Of a stretch of DNA of 64,000 nucleotides, positions 9,039-19,017 are shown piece by piece. Origin of the DNA: Paenibacillus sp. CC-CFT747 (GTDB lineage Bacteria; Bacillota; Bacilli; Paenibacillales; NBRC-103111); NCBI GenBank assembly GCA_030323305.1, contig CP106741.1, forward strand, positions 5,083,501 to 5,147,500, in the 5' to 3' direction. Within the stretch, counting starts at the first letter, position 1, and every line of letters starts with the position of its first letter. The notes under the pieces were generated by a model. It ran no database searches. It worked only from the letters and a program-made list of their open reading frames with translations, and was not told the origin of the DNA. The translations under genes were made by a program, and so were the position numbers.

Positions 9039-9049
9039 AAATAACTCCC

Positions 9050-9232
9050 CTACTCCTTCTCCCGCTTCGGTTCCTTCGGCTCGCACCACAAGCCTCCCGG
9101 ATCGCCGGTGCTGTCCCCGCAGCATCCGTTCCATTGTCCGCAGTTGAAGCATTTCCACTTCGCGAACCACCATTTCATCTCGAACCCGCACACCGGACAT
9201 GGCGGGACTTCGGTTGCTCGTCTAGGCTCCAT
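9050..9232 (-). CDS. Small zinc-ribbon protein
   Basis: 60 residues from the ATG at 9232, with GGAGG eight bases upstream. Two CxxC knuckles, CPVC and CFNC, flank KWWFAKWK, and a further CC pair follows in GCCGDSTGDPGG. The C-terminal tail is highly charged. The fold is inferred from the cysteine spacing. It is probably cotranscribed with the HIT gene, 11 bases downstream. Function unknown. Confidence 0.6.
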   Translation of the reverse strand: MEPRRATEVPPCPVCGFEMKWWFAKWKCFNCGQWNGCCGDSTGDPGGLWCEPKEPKREKE

Positions 9233-9347
9233 CTCCCCAACCTCCAAATCTAGTTTGCCTATTATCTTAAGGGAGCCCCAAGATCAAAGTCAACACGACA
9301 AAGTGACGGACTCCTTTGCGCAACCCCTGCCGTATGCTCCAATAAGA

Positions 9348-9379
9348 ACAAGCAAGCCGGTCAAGACCGGCTTGCTTGT
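9348..9379. terminator. Hairpin terminator at the end of the GMC oxidoreductase gene
   Basis: ACAAGCAAGCCGGTC and its perfect complement are separated by two bases. The stop codon of the GMC gene lies inside the loop at 9361. A T-rich stretch follows on the minus strand. Confidence 0.75.
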
Positions 9380-10946
9380 ATTTCCCGTTTTCCCGCTTTC
9401 TCCTTGATGTAGTCCGCCGTGCGCAGCGCAAGAGCCATGACCGTATTCGTCGGGTTCCCGCCGCCCGAGGTGACGAAAATACTCGCGTCGCAAATGAACA
9501 GATTTTCGATATCATGCGTTTGTCCATAGGAGTTGACGACGGAGCGGGAAGGATCCGTTCCCATCCGGCATCCTCCCATCATATGAGCGGTATCCGGTAC
9601 GACAAATTCGACTTGGCCGCCTTCGGCTTCCAGGATGGAGCTCATCGTACGTACCGCATGATCGACCAGCTTTTGATCGTTATCTCCATAGCTGAAGGTC
9701 ACTTTGGCCCGCGGAACTCCATATTCGTCCACCTCCTCGGATAAGGTAACCCGATTATCCGGATGGGGCAGCACTTCCCCCACCATGGTTATCCTTCCGT
9801 AGTAATTGTATTGAAGCAAAGCGTCCCGAAGCCTCTCGCCCCATAGAGGTCCGCCCTGCGCTTTCGAAATGCCTTTGGCAAACTCGACCGGTCTTGATCC
9901 ATGGGCATGGAGGGTGTATCCCCTGACGAACGATCGTGCCGGATCGGTCCGGTAAAAATCTTGCGTTGTGGCCAAGACCGGCGTACCCTTGTAGATTCGG
10001 ATTTCATTAGGAAACTTGGCATAGACGTCATTGCTGCTATGGACCATGATAGACCGCCCCACCATCCCGCTGCTATTCGCCAGGCCATCGGGAAAAGCGG
10101 AGGTCGCGGAATGGAGAAGGAGTCTCGGCGTTTCCACGACAAAGGCGCTGAGAATGACTAGTTTGGCTTTCTGCTCATACGTCTTTCCGCCATTAACAAA
10201 TTCCACCCCTTTGGCTCTTCCGTCCGTACCCATCTGAATCCGGGTCACCCTGCAATCCGGCAGCACCTCGGCGCCTGCCTTAATGGCCTTCGGGATATGA
10301 ACGATAAGCGTGCTGAATTTGGCATTCGGCATACATCCCTGGTTGCAAAATCCCCTGTTGATACAAGGAGGCCGCCCCTCAAAAGGAGCCGACAAAATGG
10401 CAAGAGGCACCACGGACGAACGGATGCCCAGCTTTTCGCACCCCTTCATGAAGAGGTACGCGTTCGGGCTAAGGGGCTCCCGCTCGGGATAAGGATACGG
10501 ACCATGATAGCTTCCCCAGGGGAAGTGCTTGGGGCCGGAAACGGCGATTTCTTTCTCGTTTCGGCTGTAATACGGCTCGAGCTCCTCGTAGGAGATCGGC
10601 CAGTCTTCTCCGGTTCCCTCTATGGACTTTCCCTGGAAGTCCACATCATGAAACCGAAGGAACACACCGGTAAAATGGGTTGTTCCTCCTCCGATTCCGA
10701 AGCCCGAATTGTTATGGCCCATCGTCAGAGGGTCGCGGCCGTCCACGAGGCGGGTATCCTGCCAACCGAGAGTCTTCATCGCCAGCTCATCGCTGGCAAA
10801 CTCTTTTGCGGGTCCCGAAAGGGACCGGCATCCAGCACGACCACGCTCATTCCGGCTTCACTCAGCTCCTTAGCCAATACGCCCCCGGCCGCCCCGGCAC
10901 CGACAATAACGACATCGACTTCCTCATTAGCCCATCTTCTTTTCAT
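9361..10946 (-). CDS. GMC-family flavoprotein, gluconate 2-dehydrogenase-like catalytic subunit (one frameshift)
   Basis: FAD enzyme oxidising a sugar or polyol hydroxyl at the membrane. The N terminus carries VDVVIVGAGAAGGVLAKEL, the Rossmann GxGxxG for FAD. A shift in the AAAA run at 10804-10807 joins DPQK to EFASDELAMKTLGWQD. GHNNSGFGIGGGTTHFTG is the GMC signature. The C-terminal block TAHMMGGCRMGTDPSRSVV and later GGGNPTNTVMALALR contain the expected catalytic histidine and asparagine. The start at 10946 overlaps the end of the subunit-III gene as ATGA. It forms a three-gene unit with the next two entries. Confidence 0.88.
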
Positions 10947-11539
10947 CTCTCCTGCTTCGCCTCCCAAGGGTCCAATTGACCGATCTGCGTTCGAACATAG
11001 CCGCGCGGATAGGCCGGTCCGCCATACCCGATTTCCGACCAGATTTTCGGATGCGAGCAATAGGATTCCACCGTCAGATTCAAGAGCTTCTGAAAGAATG
11101 CCTGCTGGGGCGCGCTGCTCCACGCCCTACTAGGCTCTGCACTTCCCGCACTTATCTCCTCAAGCATCCGTTTTTGTCCCGCCTGGTCGAGCTTCAAGAA
11201 CGAAACCGCGTGACCCTCCTTAGCGCAGCTATCCAAGGCCTGTAACCCTTGGCGAATCAGCACCTTCGCTGTTGGAACTCCTTGCTGCCGCTGCCCTTCT
11301 CCTGCTGAAGAAGAGAGCGTATGGTCGATATGCCGGACGACAAAGCTCAGCACCTCCGGCGAGTCGTCATTCATAAGCAAGCCGCAAAGGACGGTTAGCG
11401 TCTCCGCTTCCTCCTGGGTTAGAAATTGGAAGTCAGAAGAAACCGATAGCCGGGAATTTACAATCCTCTGAGTGTGATCATCCCAAGCGTCCTCTTCCCG
11501 CATGACATTATAAGATGGATAATGCGTTTGCCGGGTCAT
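10943..11539 (-). CDS. Gluconate 2-dehydrogenase subunit 3-like protein
   Basis: 198 residues. The block FLTQEEAETLTVLCGLLMND followed by helices and HPKIWSEIGYGGPAYPRGY is typical of the small subunit that accompanies GMC-type sugar dehydrogenases. It has no twin-arginine leader, unlike many export-competent relatives, so the complex may stay on the cytoplasmic side. Start is tightly placed after the stop of the membrane-protein gene (11543), and its own stop overlaps the GMC start. Confidence 0.82.
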   Translation of the reverse strand: MTRQTHYPSYNVMREEDAWDDHTQRIVNSRLSVSSDFQFLTQEEAETLTVLCGLLMNDDSPEVLSFVVRHIDHTLSSSAGEGQRQQGVPTAKVLIRQGLQALDSCAKEGHAVSFLKLDQAGQKRMLEEISAGSAEPSRAWSSAPQQAFFQKLLNLTVESYCSHPKIWSEIGYGGPAYPRGYVRTQIGQLDPWEAKQER

Positions 11540-11542
11540 TTC

Positions 11543-11941
11543 CTACATCCCCTTCCAATAGAGGGCGATGAGGCCCAGCACGCTGACAGCCGTAAACACC
11601 ATAGGCAGGATGACGGGCGGTCCGATCATAAAATTCCGCATGGCCCACCCTCCTACACGTAACCCGACCCCTCGGAAATGAAAATACACGCCGATTAAGC
11701 CGGCCACGGCACCGACGTACATCAGAACAAGGAACAACGTATGAAGCCACGAAGCGTTATACCAAGTGAGAATGATCCCGGCGACAAAAAATACAGGAGA
11801 GGCCAGGACAGGCAGCCACATGGCTTTGTGATGAAAATTTTGACGATAATGATACAAGGTTACTTGAATGCCGATCAGCAGGAAGGCCAGGCTGACAAAC
11901 AAGACCACAATACGATCGAGTGACCAGTCGTTCCAATACAT
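11543..11941 (-). CDS. Four-helix membrane protein of the gluconate-dehydrogenase operon
   Basis: 132 residues with four hydrophobic segments (LFVSLAFLLIGIQVTL, VLASPVFFVAGIILTW, LFLVLMYVGAVAGLIG, VILPMVFTAVSVLGLI). It is the first gene of the unit and probably anchors the dehydrogenase or passes electrons to quinone. There is no CxxCH haem motif, so it is not the usual cytochrome c subunit. Histidines in the first loop (YHYRQNFHHKAMW) could be ligands; that is only a suggestion. Confidence 0.7.
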   Translation of the reverse strand: MYWNDWSLDRIVVLFVSLAFLLIGIQVTLYHYRQNFHHKAMWLPVLASPVFFVAGIILTWYNASWLHTLFLVLMYVGAVAGLIGVYFHFRGVGLRVGGWAMRNFMIGPPVILPMVFTAVSVLGLIALYWKGM

Positions 11942-12061
11942 GCTTCAACCCCGTTTCCGCAAGATTATGGTTTACTGGTATTTTTTTCAGCTTCTTTACG
12001 TCTTATCCATTTTCCTCCACAAAAGAAGCGGGGCAGTTGGGTAGGGTAAGAAGACAAAGCA

Positions 12062-12087
12062 AAAAGCCGCGCCTCGCGCGGCTTTTG
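12062..12087. terminator. Bidirectional rho-independent terminator
   Basis: AAAAGCCGCGC, loop CTC, then GCGCGGCTTTT. It separates the gluconate-dehydrogenase-like unit from the small ORF and MFS gene. Confidence 0.85.
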
Positions 12088-12103
12088 CCTATGTCAATAT
12101 CGC

Positions 12104-12265
12104 TTACCAATAATGGCTGGCTTTCTCTTTGTCCGCCCAATGCAGCTCGGCGACGGCGATCATCCGGTGAATCACGCTTTCTTTCTGCTCGGCCGCCAAG
12201 GAAGCGGCCTGTCCATACGAGATGGTTTCGTTCCGCTGCTCTTGCTCCAACTCTTTTAGCATCAT
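12104..12265 (-). CDS. Small conserved-looking protein of unknown function
   Basis: 53 residues from the ATG at 12265, preceded by GGGAGAGG at eight bases. The sequence is charged and helical (MMLKELEQEQRNETISYGQA then EQKESVIHRMIAVAELHWAD), without membrane segment or signal. It ends 18 bases from a strong terminator, which supports a real short transcript. Family not recognised. Confidence 0.5.
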   Translation of the reverse strand: MMLKELEQEQRNETISYGQAASLAAEQKESVIHRMIAVAELHWADKEKASHYW

Positions 12266-12409
12266 TATCGGATCCTCTCCCAACATGATTTGGATTCCTG
12301 TCTCTCCATCATAGTTGGGCGGAAGCAAAAAGGCTGTCTAATGCTGGTGTTTATCCGGCACTTTTCTTGATACCTATTGTCGATTCGTAGCGAAATCCCT
12401 CTCCTTCCT

Positions 12410-13825
12410 TTACCGGCCCGATCCCAAGTCCCTGGGCGAGAAGTTCCTTGAGGGTTCTCTTCTCTTGGCCCGCTTAAGGGAAAGGGTTAGCAGGGTCACT
12501 CCGATACACGAAATCAGGCATAGTCCAAAAAGAATTCTCATGGGAACGTCGATTCCGCTGCCCGTGGATGGTGTAAGCCCCCAAGCACCTACCAGCAAAG
12601 TAGCCAGGCCGATTCCGGCGATTTGCCCCAGATAGCGCACCAAGGCAAGCATGCTGCCGGCCAGGCTGCTTTTGGAGGAAGGCGCAGCGCTCATGATCTC
12701 CGCATTGTTGGTGGAATGAAACAGCCCCATCCCTACTCCGAACCAGGCCAGCTGCAGGCCGATGATCCATACATGGGCCACGGGAGCAAGCATCACGAAG
12801 AGCATCGAGAAAGCACAGAAAACGGATCCGGCCATAACGGGGAAGAAAGCCCCATACCGGTCCCGAAACCAGCCGGCAAAAGGAGCTATCGTTCCCATGA
12901 GTAGCGGCTGCAGGATCAGGAGCAACCCGGCCGACTGGACGGATAAGCCCAGCTGGCCCTGAAGATAGAAGGTGATCGGAATGATCGTAGCCATTTGGGC
13001 CAAGTTGATGAGGAACGAACCGGCATTGCCGAACAAAACGGCCCGGTTGCCGAACAACTCCCGGTCCAAGATACCGTTCTCGATCCTTCGTTCATGCAGC
13101 CAGAGCCCCATGAACAGAAGAGCACCAGCAGCGGCTTCTCCGATAACGACTGGGCTCATCCACCCGCTGGCTTGACTGCCTTCGGCAGCCAGCATGAGGA
13201 GACAGGTTCCGGCCCCGAGCAGCACCGAGCCCGGAAGATCGAACGAGCCGTTCTTTCCGGAGCTCTCCGTATCCGGAAACCAGCGCAGCCCGAGGCCAAA
13301 CGCAACGAGACCGATCGGAACATTGATCGCGAAGAGCCATGGCCATGTGACATAGTGGAGCAGGAAGCCTCCGACCGCGGGACCGGACAAGGTCCCCATC
13401 GAGATCACGATGGCATTGATCCCCAGCGCGCGTCCGCGCTCATGATCCGGGAAGATCTGCCTGACCATGGCTTGGCTGTTGGCCATGATCATGGTAGCTC
13501 CCACTCCCTGTAGAACCCGGGAAAGGAGCACTTCTGCCAGCCCGTCGGACAGGGCAATACAGAGGGAACCTGCGCTGAACAGCAGGAAGCCCCAGCTGTA
13601 GACGCGGCGGCGGTTCCATTGATCCGAGAACTTGCCGAGGAAGGGCAGCAGCGTGACCATGGTCAGCAGATAAAGGGTCGCCACCCATTGGATTTGCGAA
13701 AGCGGCCGGCCGAACTGATCGGCCATGGTCGGCATGGCGATGTTAACGATTCCGACATCCAGCGTCGACATCAGCGTTCCCATGTTGATGATTTGTAGGA
13801 TGCCCCATCGTTTGGAATACGTCAT
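12410..13825 (-). CDS. MFS drug exporter of the DHA2 (EmrB/QacA) type
   Basis: Proton-driven exporter with 14 predicted helices in 471 residues. Motif D/A region LSTLDVGIVNIAMPTMADQF, motif A GKFSDQWNRRRVYSWG, motif B SRVLQGVGATMIMANSQ and the antiporter motif C LSGPAVGGFLLHYVTWPW are all visible. An aldo/keto reductase gene lies 33 bases upstream on the same strand, so the two may be cotranscribed. Substrate range cannot be predicted. Confidence 0.9.
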   Translation of the reverse strand: MTYSKRWGILQIINMGTLMSTLDVGIVNIAMPTMADQFGRPLSQIQWVATLYLLTMVTLLPFLGKFSDQWNRRRVYSWGFLLFSAGSLCIALSDGLAEVLLSRVLQGVGATMIMANSQAMVRQIFPDHERGRALGINAIVISMGTLSGPAVGGFLLHYVTWPWLFAINVPIGLVAFGLGLRWFPDTESSGKNGSFDLPGSVLLGAGTCLLMLAAEGSQASGWMSPVVIGEAAAGALLFMGLWLHERRIENGILDRELFGNRAVLFGNAGSFLINLAQMATIIPITFYLQGQLGLSVQSAGLLLILQPLLMGTIAPFAGWFRDRYGAFFPVMAGSVFCAFSMLFVMLAPVAHVWIIGLQLAWFGVGMGLFHSTNNAEIMSAAPSSKSSLAGSMLALVRYLGQIAGIGLATLLVGAWGLTPSTGSGIDVPMRILFGLCLISCIGVTLLTLSLKRAKRREPSRNFSPRDLGSGR

Positions 13826-13857
13826 GAAAGGTAAGCCCCCTGTAGGTAATAAACTGT

Positions 13858-14793
13858 TTAATTAGAAAGCCGTACGCGGGCAAGCAGCTCGGGAAGCTCC
13901 TCCCATACCTGAACGGGTATGGGCTCACAGGCAGCCGCGAAGCTCTGCTCCACCTCGGCCGGTGTAGAGGCTCCGATCAAGGTCGCGGCAAAAGCCTCCT
14001 GGCGCATGCTGAACTGAAGCGCGAGGGACAGGACGGTAATGCCTCGCTGTCCGCACCAGGCGGCGATTTCTTTGGCGGCGGAAACCTCCTCCTGCGGCGG
14101 TTTCCAAGCGGACGTTCCGATCTTCTCCGGAGCTTGTCCGCTAAGTAGACCCATCGCCAGCGGGGCTCCATTGACCAGAGCCGTTCCGTGGTTCTGTGCA
14201 TGACTTTGCAGCTTTAGAGCGGTTTGCCGCATGAGGGTATAATCGCTGAAGGTAAGGGCGACGTCCATTTCCCCCGTATCGATAGCGCGTTGAAGCGACG
14301 CATGCTGGCGAACCCCGATTCCAATACCGCGAATGATCCCCTGCTGCTTCAGGTCCCTCAGCGCCTCCAGGCCTCCGCCGGGTCCGAGGACCTTATCCAT
14401 ATGCCGGGGTAGCGGATCATGGATCAGACAGAGGTCCAGATAATCCGTGTCCAGCAGGCGCAGGCTGTTGTCGACGGACCGGTAGAAAGCCTCCGCGGAG
14501 TACTGCTGAAACCAGTCAGGGTGCGTCCCGGCTTTGCTGGACAAAACATACTGCTCCCTCGGGACTCCTTTAAGAGCCAACCCCATTCTTCGTTCCGATT
14601 CTTTATAGAAGGGTGATGTATCGAGCCAGCGCAGGCCCAGCTCCAATGCCTTTTGAACGGCGGCAATGCCTTCGGCTTCCGGTACCCGCCCGAAGATCCC
14701 GCCAAGCCCGGCACCGCCGAGCGAGAGCCGGCTCACCTCTATACCGGTATGGCCGAGTTTACGTTTATCTAATGGATGAGGATTATGATGCAT
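13858..14793 (-). CDS. Aldo/keto reductase
   Basis: 311-residue TIM-barrel NAD(P)H oxidoreductase. The catalytic tetrad is visible: D and Y in LDTSPFYKESE, K in VLSSKAG, and H in CLIHDPLP. The N-terminal LGHTGIEVSRLSLGGAGLGG and C-terminal LIGASTPAEVEQSF (cofactor phosphate region) are typical. It resembles the subfamily of L-fucose/D-threo-aldose dehydrogenases. It precedes the MFS exporter. Confidence 0.88.
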   Translation of the reverse strand: MHHNPHPLDKRKLGHTGIEVSRLSLGGAGLGGIFGRVPEAEGIAAVQKALELGLRWLDTSPFYKESERRMGLALKGVPREQYVLSSKAGTHPDWFQQYSAEAFYRSVDNSLRLLDTDYLDLCLIHDPLPRHMDKVLGPGGGLEALRDLKQQGIIRGIGIGVRQHASLQRAIDTGEMDVALTFSDYTLMRQTALKLQSHAQNHGTALVNGAPLAMGLLSGQAPEKIGTSAWKPPQEEVSAAKEIAAWCGQRGITVLSLALQFSMRQEAFAATLIGASTPAEVEQSFAAACEPIPVQVWEELPELLARVRLSN

Positions 14794-14945
14794 GGGGAAT
14801 CCCTTCTTCCTTCTTGTGGTTTGGCACTATCTCTATTCTATGACATTAACCTGCGAATGGAAATAATCGGAATACAAGCCTGGTAAGCGATGAATGTATT
14901 CCGGGCTGTTGTGGGATAGTATGGGAAACCAAAGGAGGTCAGCCT

Positions 14946-15409
14946 ATGAAAATTCTGGGACGGAAGCTGCTCTTTACTATGCTCTTGCTTGTCCCCGCCG
15001 GGACCGTATATGGAGCGGATCATCCTGATTGTTCGGCCATCCAGAAAATAGTCGGCGGCGAAGTCAATCCCAAAGGAAACGTATGCAAGGCGGAAGTCAC
15101 CCGCAAGAATCCCCAGGTTTCCTTGAGGGGGTTCCCGTATCTCCCGAGCTGATAGAGCTTGGCTTTGAAGCTAACTTCGAGAAGAAGGATTCCCAAACCG
15201 TGGTAACGGGAGAATTCGCTCTTCTGGGAGAAGAAGTTAACCCTGTTGTGGACGCCCTGCGGAAAGGCGGCATAGAGATCACCGCCATCCACAATCACCT
15301 GATTGGGGAGCAGCCCCGGATCCTGTATCTTCATTTTCAGGGAATCGGGGACCGGATGGCCCTTGCCAAGACCGTGAGACTAGCTATCGAGACAGTCCGT
15401 AAAGGCTAA
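14946..15409 (+). CDS. Secreted DUF1259-domain protein (one frameshift)
   Basis: The ATG at 14946 follows AAAGGAGG. A signal peptide (KLLFTMLLLVPAGTVYGA) ends near residue 24. The domain then runs IQKIVGGEVNPKGNVCKAEV. A shift near 15123-15128 joins SLEGVPVSPELIELGF, then VVTGEFALLGEEVNPVVDAL and ITAIHNHLIGEQPRILYLHF, the diagnostic DUF1259 HNH block. Full length of about 154 residues holds one DUF1259 unit; many relatives have two. Molecular function is not established. Confidence 0.8.
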
Positions 15410-15424
15410 ACCTCTGCTTGTATT

Positions 15425-15472
15425 AAAAGGGAGTCCCCCAGTCGTGTAAACGGCTGAGGGACTCCCTCTTTT
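15425..15472. terminator. Strong bidirectional terminator
   Basis: AAAGGGAGTCCCCCAGTCG pairs with CGGCTGAGGGACTCCCTCTT, with flanking A and T runs. It lies between the DUF1259 and polysaccharide lyase genes, which converge. Confidence 0.85.
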
Positions 15473-15522
15473 CATTGGGTAACCGCCATACTCCTCACCA
15501 TCAGATACAGACCAGGTCCGGA

Positions 15523-18500
15523 CTACTCAGCCTTCTCCAGTGTATTTTTGAGCTTTACGGTAAAAGTGCGCCCCTGCGATCCTTCCGTGTTGACCTTCAG
15601 GATTACGGATGAGTCCGTCTTCTCCACCTCAATGGACGGATCGCTGCTCGATACGGACAAGCCCGGCTGGTTTACCTCTATCGTGATGGTGCTCTGGGCT
15701 TGTGTAGGGTCGGACACGGCCAAGGTCCACTCGCCCCGATCTTTCTCCAGCAGGACGGAGGCCGGATTGTGAGAGGTAAGGTCATCTATGCTGCCCGGAT
15801 TCCAAAAGTTAACGGCCGTGAGATGAAGCCTCTTCTCTTTTACCGCCTGGATATCCGCTGTATTCTTCAAGACAATAACGTCTTGATGCTGGTTGTAGTA
15901 CTGGGTTTCGGCTGCATTTTTATTGGGAAGCAGGATATACGAATAACTGGCGTCTTGCGGGCGGGATCCATGCTCAAACGCCAGGCTGAGGAAGGAATTA
16001 GTGATAGGCTCCGTCGTCCCTCCCGGATTAATGTCCTTCCAGGAACCGGTACGGGATTCGCGCAAGCCGTACAGATCCGCTCCTTTCGGAAACACGTATC
16101 CGATATCCGAACCCGGAACATTCCCTTCTAGATTAACCCAGGAGACGTTGGTCATCGTTTCCGACCAGCCCAACCCGTTCGTTTTATTTTGGCCGTCCAC
16201 GATTAGCCTGTTGTCCCCGCTGTCCCTTAGCTTGCGGTTCTCCACGATGGTCTCTACCCGAGCTTCGTCCGAGCTGCTAATGCCGGCTCCCAGTGCGACG
16301 ATTTCATCATCGAACAGAAACCAGGATTTCTTGCCCTGAAGACTGGAGCCGGTCGTCTCCTGAAGCGAGAAATCCATGCCCACCGCTCCATACTTGTTAT
16401 TTAGAGATGCTCCCCCTACCCAGTTCTTGGGATTACGGTAGAACTGCCAGTTTTTCAGGATGCCCTGGGATCCGTCCGTCGTCGTTCCGGGAAGCCGAAG
16501 GCTGTCGACCGTCGGCCAGTAGCCGCCGCTGAATTGCGTCAGGTCGTTGTTATATAGAGACGTAGCGCCTATCCCCGTGTACCATCCCTTTGGGTTCTCA
16601 TTATTGCCGTATTCAAAAGCGGAGATTCGGTCGGAGAACATCGCAATCCCGAATCCGAAGCCGGGTCGCAGATGCACCGCCCGGTCCATATTGGCGAAAA
16701 CCTGATTTTTAATCAGCTCGCCACGCGGAGCAATGGAGGAATCGGACATCAAAGCCTCGATCAGGCGGATGTCATACAACGACAATCCCGTTTTATAATC
16801 GGCATAGGTGGTATCGCTTATTATCCATTCCTTCACCATGCGTTTAATCTTCAGTGCTTCGTCCGCCGGAGCTCCTTCCGCTACCCGTAAAAGCCCCACT
16901 ACCATATTACGGCCGACACTGTGGTCATTGGTAAGCGGACGGGCAATTTCCCTGCCCCGCACCATATCCATAATCCCTCCACGGTAGATGAGCGGCTCGA
17001 ACGAATCGCTAACCCAACGGTACACATTAGCCAGCTGAGGATCCGTGATCTTCCACGGGGAGTCCTGCAGAAGATACATCAGATCCCCCACACGGCTGAT
17101 CAGCGACAATCCGTAGCCGCCCGTGTACGCCACCTGGGTATGCTGGATGAACGAGCCGTCCTCATAGAAGCCGTCCCCGCTCTTCACATATGGAAGCGCG
17201 GGACTGACCGCATCCCGGCCAAGGGAAGCCTTCTGGCTAATATTGCCGATCATGCCTCGAACCGCCGTTACCATGGCCTTATCCAGAAGGTTGGCTCCGG
17301 TTTCTTGAGCGTTATTGGTTGTCCGGTAATACGGGGTAGGCACGAACCGGTCCACCGCCCGCATGTAATTCTGGATTTGGGCGTCCGACAGCTTGTCATA
17401 CATAAGGACAACCACGTCATTTAAAGCTTGAGGTCCGCTGATTTCCCAGTGAAACCAATTGTCGTATTCGGAAGACCGTTCATTGTAACGGTTGGCATAC
17501 ATCCAATCCAGCCCCCGACAATATCCTCGGCCAGCTGCTCATTCCGGTAAAGGCTTGTTCCCGGCGTGTTGTACGCCAAGGCCATGGTTCTCAACCGGCC
17601 GTACCCGACCGGTATATCTCCAGAGCGGGTCGTGCTGTCCAGGTTGCTCCACAAATAGCTCCTGTCAGCGGACCGGTTAAACGTATCCCAAATCCCAACT
17701 CCCTGCGCGTTCGTAAGGCTGTTGACCAAGCCATCCAAATAGCTCTTCACCTGTGGATCGGAAAGATCGGGATGTTCATCTCCGATAAGCTTGTGGAACC
17801 ATTTCTGCCGGAGTTCGGCAAAACGGGCAAATGTATCCGAAGCTTCGACGCTAACCTCACAGCTCGCAGCAAACTTTCCATCCGGTGTGGCCGCGGTGAT
17901 CCGGGTGTTCCCTTCCTTCTTAGCCGTTACGGTTCCGTTAATCACATCCGCTACCTCGGAATCGGAGCTGGACCAGATTACCGTCTTATCGGTGGCATTC
18001 TCCGGAATGAAAACAGGAAGGATGGTAGAGGACGCTCCCTCTTCCAATGCCAAGTAACTCCGATTCAGGAGCAGGCCTGTCAGGCCATTGTAAGGGACCA
18101 ATTGGATGCCGTCATACCAGGCTCTGCCGGTTCCGGTTTCATAGAAAGGCTCTATCTTTATTTGGCTGGCGTTGGAGGGAACCTTGAAAAGGATTTCTTT
18201 CCGGACCCAATCCTGGGTTCCCGTCAGACTATCCGTATATTGGAGATTTCCCACCTTTTTGCCTGCCGTATCCATGAATTGAGCCCGTGTAAAAACTCCT
18301 CCGGAGGCAGACTGAATATTATCGGTTTTCATCCAGACGCTCAACCGGTAGGTTTGTCCTGGGGTCACATTCACCGCCGTGGACACGGCCCCCGCCCCCG
18401 GTTGTCGATTCAAGCCGAAGCGCAAGGCTGCCATCCCGGTAAACCGCTGAATCCACCGTTGCCTGTATGCTGCCGGAGGCATACCATTCCGACCAGCCGA

Positions 18501-18704
18501 GCGGCTCCACATTCCCGGTCCATTTGTTCCGGGTGGTTACTTTTGTCTGTTCAAAACCGCCATTAGACAAAATACTCTCGGCTGCTGCGGTGCCGGACGG
18601 TTCCATCCATTCCGCTTGTACGGGCAAGGGATAACTGGGTATTACGGTTACCCCCCGAGCATCAAGCTTGCGATCATTCCCATAATCACCGTCTTCTTGG
18701 CCAT
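15523..18704 (-). CDS. Secreted polysaccharide lyase family 8 (hyaluronate/chondroitin/xanthan lyase type), three frameshifts
   Basis: Endo- or exo-acting beta-elimination enzyme on uronic-acid polysaccharides. The start MAKKTVIMGMIASLML begins a signal peptide ending near PVQA. Restoring three one-base shifts in G-runs (18653-18658, about 18395, about 17512) gives about 1,060 residues. The order is a carbohydrate-binding-like domain (NLQYTDSLTGTQDW), a Big2-like Ig domain (TVIWSSSDSEVADVINGTV), the alpha/alpha toroid with NWFHWEISGPQALND, and SFIQHTQVAYTGGYG holding the catalytic His and Tyr. The beta-sandwich follows to the C terminus. Xanthan, hyaluronate or chondroitin specificity cannot be decided by eye. 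Confidence 0.88.
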
Positions 18705-18759
18705 TCTCCTTACCTTCTCCCTTCTGCATTGTCCTTTTTTGAGGCGCAATGATCGCTTA

Positions 18760-18798
18760 TTGGAAAACGCTTTCAAATTGCGCATCATGGCGATTATA
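18760..18798 (-). promoter_or_regulatory. Promoter -10 and CcpA cre site of the polysaccharide lyase gene
   Basis: TTGGAAAACGCTTTCAA (18760-18776) fits the cre consensus closely. On the minus strand a TATAAT box (complement of 18793-18798) lies just upstream, putting the cre at roughly +10 to +26, a roadblock position for carbon catabolite repression. The -35 is weak. Confidence 0.75.
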
Positions 18799-18924
18799 CG
18801 ATTCGCTTCGTTTCTCTTCTACTATCTGTTCCATGGACCGCTAACCGGACTTATTCTTCCGGATAAACAGATTACTCTCGAATAAACCGGTTTTAAGGTC
18901 AGGGGTACAAGCTTATGAGATGGC

Positions 18925-18951
18925 CACAAAAAAACCGCCCTGAAAGAGGCG
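18925..18951 (-). terminator. Rho-independent terminator of the histidine phosphatase gene
   Basis: On the minus strand CCGCC, loop TCTTTCAG, GGCGG, then a run of seven T. It lies 70 bases past the stop at 19018. The rest of 18777-19017 holds only the lyase promoter region. Confidence 0.8.
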
Positions 18952-19017
18952 GAAGCTGTTCTGAGTATTATGGGCGAGGTCACTCTCCTTGATTTTTCCG
19001 AATCGCGGGATGAAGCT

